Assembly (NCBI GenBank): GCA_965216885.1
Contig: OZ244209.1
Span: 6,014,001 to 6,078,000, forward strand
Direction: 5' to 3'
Length of the DNA stretch: 64,000 bases
Source of the DNA: CAYNJG01 sp965216885
Lineage (GTDB): Bacteria > Planctomycetota > Planctomycetia > Pirellulales > Pirellulaceae
Shown here: in pieces, positions 63,063-64,000 of the stretch
Layout: each line of letters starts with the position of its first letter
Numbering within the stretch: the stretch's first letter is position 1
Notes under the pieces: model-generated
The model's database searches: none
What the model saw: only the letters and a program-made list of their open reading frames with translations
Told to the model about the DNA's origin: nothing
Translations under genes and position numbers: made by a program

Positions 63063-64000
63063 TCATTTCGCCATCGGATTGGGCGTTGGTCTGTTGGCTT
63101 CGACAGCGCGCATCCAGTTTTCGAGCTGCGAAAACAGTTGATTGGATGCTTCGGGATTCGCCGCAGCCAGATTCATCTGTTCGCCGGGATCGCTGCGAAG
63201 ATTGTACAGCTCTCGCCGGTCGTCTTCGTAGAAATAGATCAACTTCCAGTCACCGGACCGAATGGCACTGCCCGGAGTCATACGCGGGTAGTAGTGCGGG
63301 AAATGCCAGAACAGCGCACGTTCTGGCAACCTGGCGGCGGCATCATTCAGCAAGGGCATCAGGCTGACACCGTCCAGTTCGGTGTCGATGTGCGTGCCCA
63401 GCATCTCGGCGAACGTGAGAAAAAAGTCCTGCGAAGTACACAGCTCCCGGGTTTCGCCAACGACCTTGCCCGGCCAGCGCACCAACAGCGGAATTCGTAT
63501 GCCACCTTCGTATAAGGTTCCTTTGCCGGATCGCAATGGCAGGTTGCTGGTGGGAACGATGGATCGCTGATCAAAGTCGACACCGCCGTTGTCGCTAGTG
63601 AATACGACAATCGTATCATCCGTCAACTTCAACTCGTCGAGCTTCTTCAACACACGCCCGACATTGTGATCCATGCGATGCACCATCGCGGCGTAGGTCG
63701 GATCGCGTTGGTGCCGACCAGCCTTCCTGGCGGCGAAGCGATCCACCAGCGAACTGGGAGCTTCGACCGGACTGTGAACCGTGTAGTACCACAGATTCAG
63801 AAAGAAAGGTTTGTCCTTTCGTTGTTCGATAATTTCAAGCGCCGCATCCGTGAGCTTGTCGGGCAGGTAGTCTCCTCGGGATGCATCGCGAATACCAGGT
63901 ACGTAGCGAATCTCCGGATCACGGTCATTCCACTTCCCCGAAAATGGATAGAAGAACGTCGAAGGCGCGCCCCAGAATGTTCCGCCAACGTTGAGATCGA
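63063..64000 (-). CDS. Sulfatase, N-terminal part outside window
   Basis: The frame stays open to the right edge (about 312 residues seen). C-terminal sulfatase features: PFFLNLWYYTVHSPVEAP, VHRMDHNVGRVLKKLDEL, TDDTIVVFTSDNGGVDFD (metal site), GKGTLYEGGIRIPLLVRWPGK, TSQDFFLTFAEMLG, and ELYNLRSDPGEQMNLA. The formylglycine site would lie outside the window. The block around SDNGG and YEGGIRIPLLVRWPG is typical of the arylsulfatase A/steryl-sulfatase group (SulfAtlas S1_16-like, by pattern only). First gene of the sulfatase-amidase-PHP operon. Confidence 0.88.
   Translation of the reverse strand, partial: DLNVGGTFWGAPSTFFYPFSGKWNDRDPEIRYVPGIRDASRGDYLPDKLTDAALEIIEQRKDKPFFLNLWYYTVHSPVEAPSSLVDRFAARKAGRHQRDPTYAAMVHRMDHNVGRVLKKLDELKLTDDTIVVFTSDNGGVDFDQRSIVPTSNLPLRSGKGTLYEGGIRIPLLVRWPGKVVGETRELCTSQDFFLTFAEMLGTHIDTELDGVSLMPLLNDAAARLPERALFWHFPHYYPRMTPGSAIRSGDWKLIYFYEDDRRELYNLRSDPGEQMNLAAANPEASNQLFSQLENWMRAVEANRPTPNPMAK

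Overview
The window is typical of a marine Planctomycete (Pirellulales/Planctomycetales type). The supporting marks are: two paired secreted c-type cytochrome (PSCyt1/DUF1549/DUF1553) plus DUF1501 Tat-exported protein modules; a lone third DUF1501 gene; an ECF sigma factor of the Rhodopirellula/Verrucomicrobium (gvs1) type upstream of a FecR-LamG gene; five sulfatase genes; PEP-CTERM and dockerin cell-surface proteins; a large protein with a planctomycete 'LEPR-xLL'-like N-terminal motif; and abundant short repeats in intergenic DNA. These calls rest on motifs read by eye. No database search was run, and no species is claimed. No rRNA, tRNA, CRISPR array, IS transposase or prophage was recognised.

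Layout. 1-8.6 kb: a secreted DUF3108-like protein cut by the left edge, a PQQ-type beta-propeller membrane protein divergent from a TonB-dependent receptor, and a 905-residue LEPR-xLL-like surface protein with its own rho-independent terminator. 9.0-11.8 kb: a compact stress/regulatory cluster (TfoX-like, SRPBCC, DinB, VOC) divergent from an SRPBCC-ArsR pair, with a near-consensus promoter whose spacer holds a perfect inverted repeat. 12.1-18.7 kb: a minus-strand operon of sigma factor, FecR-LamG, PSCyt1/DUF1553 and DUF1501. 18.9-26.7 kb: a membrane leucine-rich-repeat protein, a propeller/diheme cytochrome/ankyrin fusion, an ankyrin protein and a DUF1080/TIGR03067-like secreted protein.

26.9-34.6 kb is the most distinctive region. 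A 23-bp tandem repeat is followed by five head-to-tail paralogues in units of about 1.5 kb. Each has a signal peptide, a formylglycine-generating-enzyme-like (SUMF1, C-type-lectin fold) domain, dockerin-type calcium loops and a PEP-CTERM anchor. The ends are almost identical, while the segment expected to form the ligand-binding face differs in every copy. The fifth copy is a pseudogene. 34.6-36.0 kb is repeat-rich DNA with a REP-like cluster.

36.0-50.2 kb: a Tat-signal protein, an SGNH-hydrolase/sulfatase fusion, a dienelactone hydrolase, a duplicated orphan family, then a sugar isomerase-like gene with three consecutive sulfatases (probably sulfated-polysaccharide breakdown), and two orphan genes. 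50.3-64 kb: a second PSCyt1/DUF1553-DUF1501 pair, a FemAB-like GNAT protein overlapping an acyltransferase-3 gene, a third DUF1501, and an overlapping minus-strand operon of sulfatase (cut by the right edge), nitrilase-type amidase and CehA/McbA-like PHP hydrolase.

Taken together the genes describe an envelope-heavy lifestyle: sulfated polymer degradation, exported redox proteins, sorted surface proteins and ECF control. Small repeats fill many gaps, notably three heptanucleotide arrays of unrelated sequence but identical 7-bp period.
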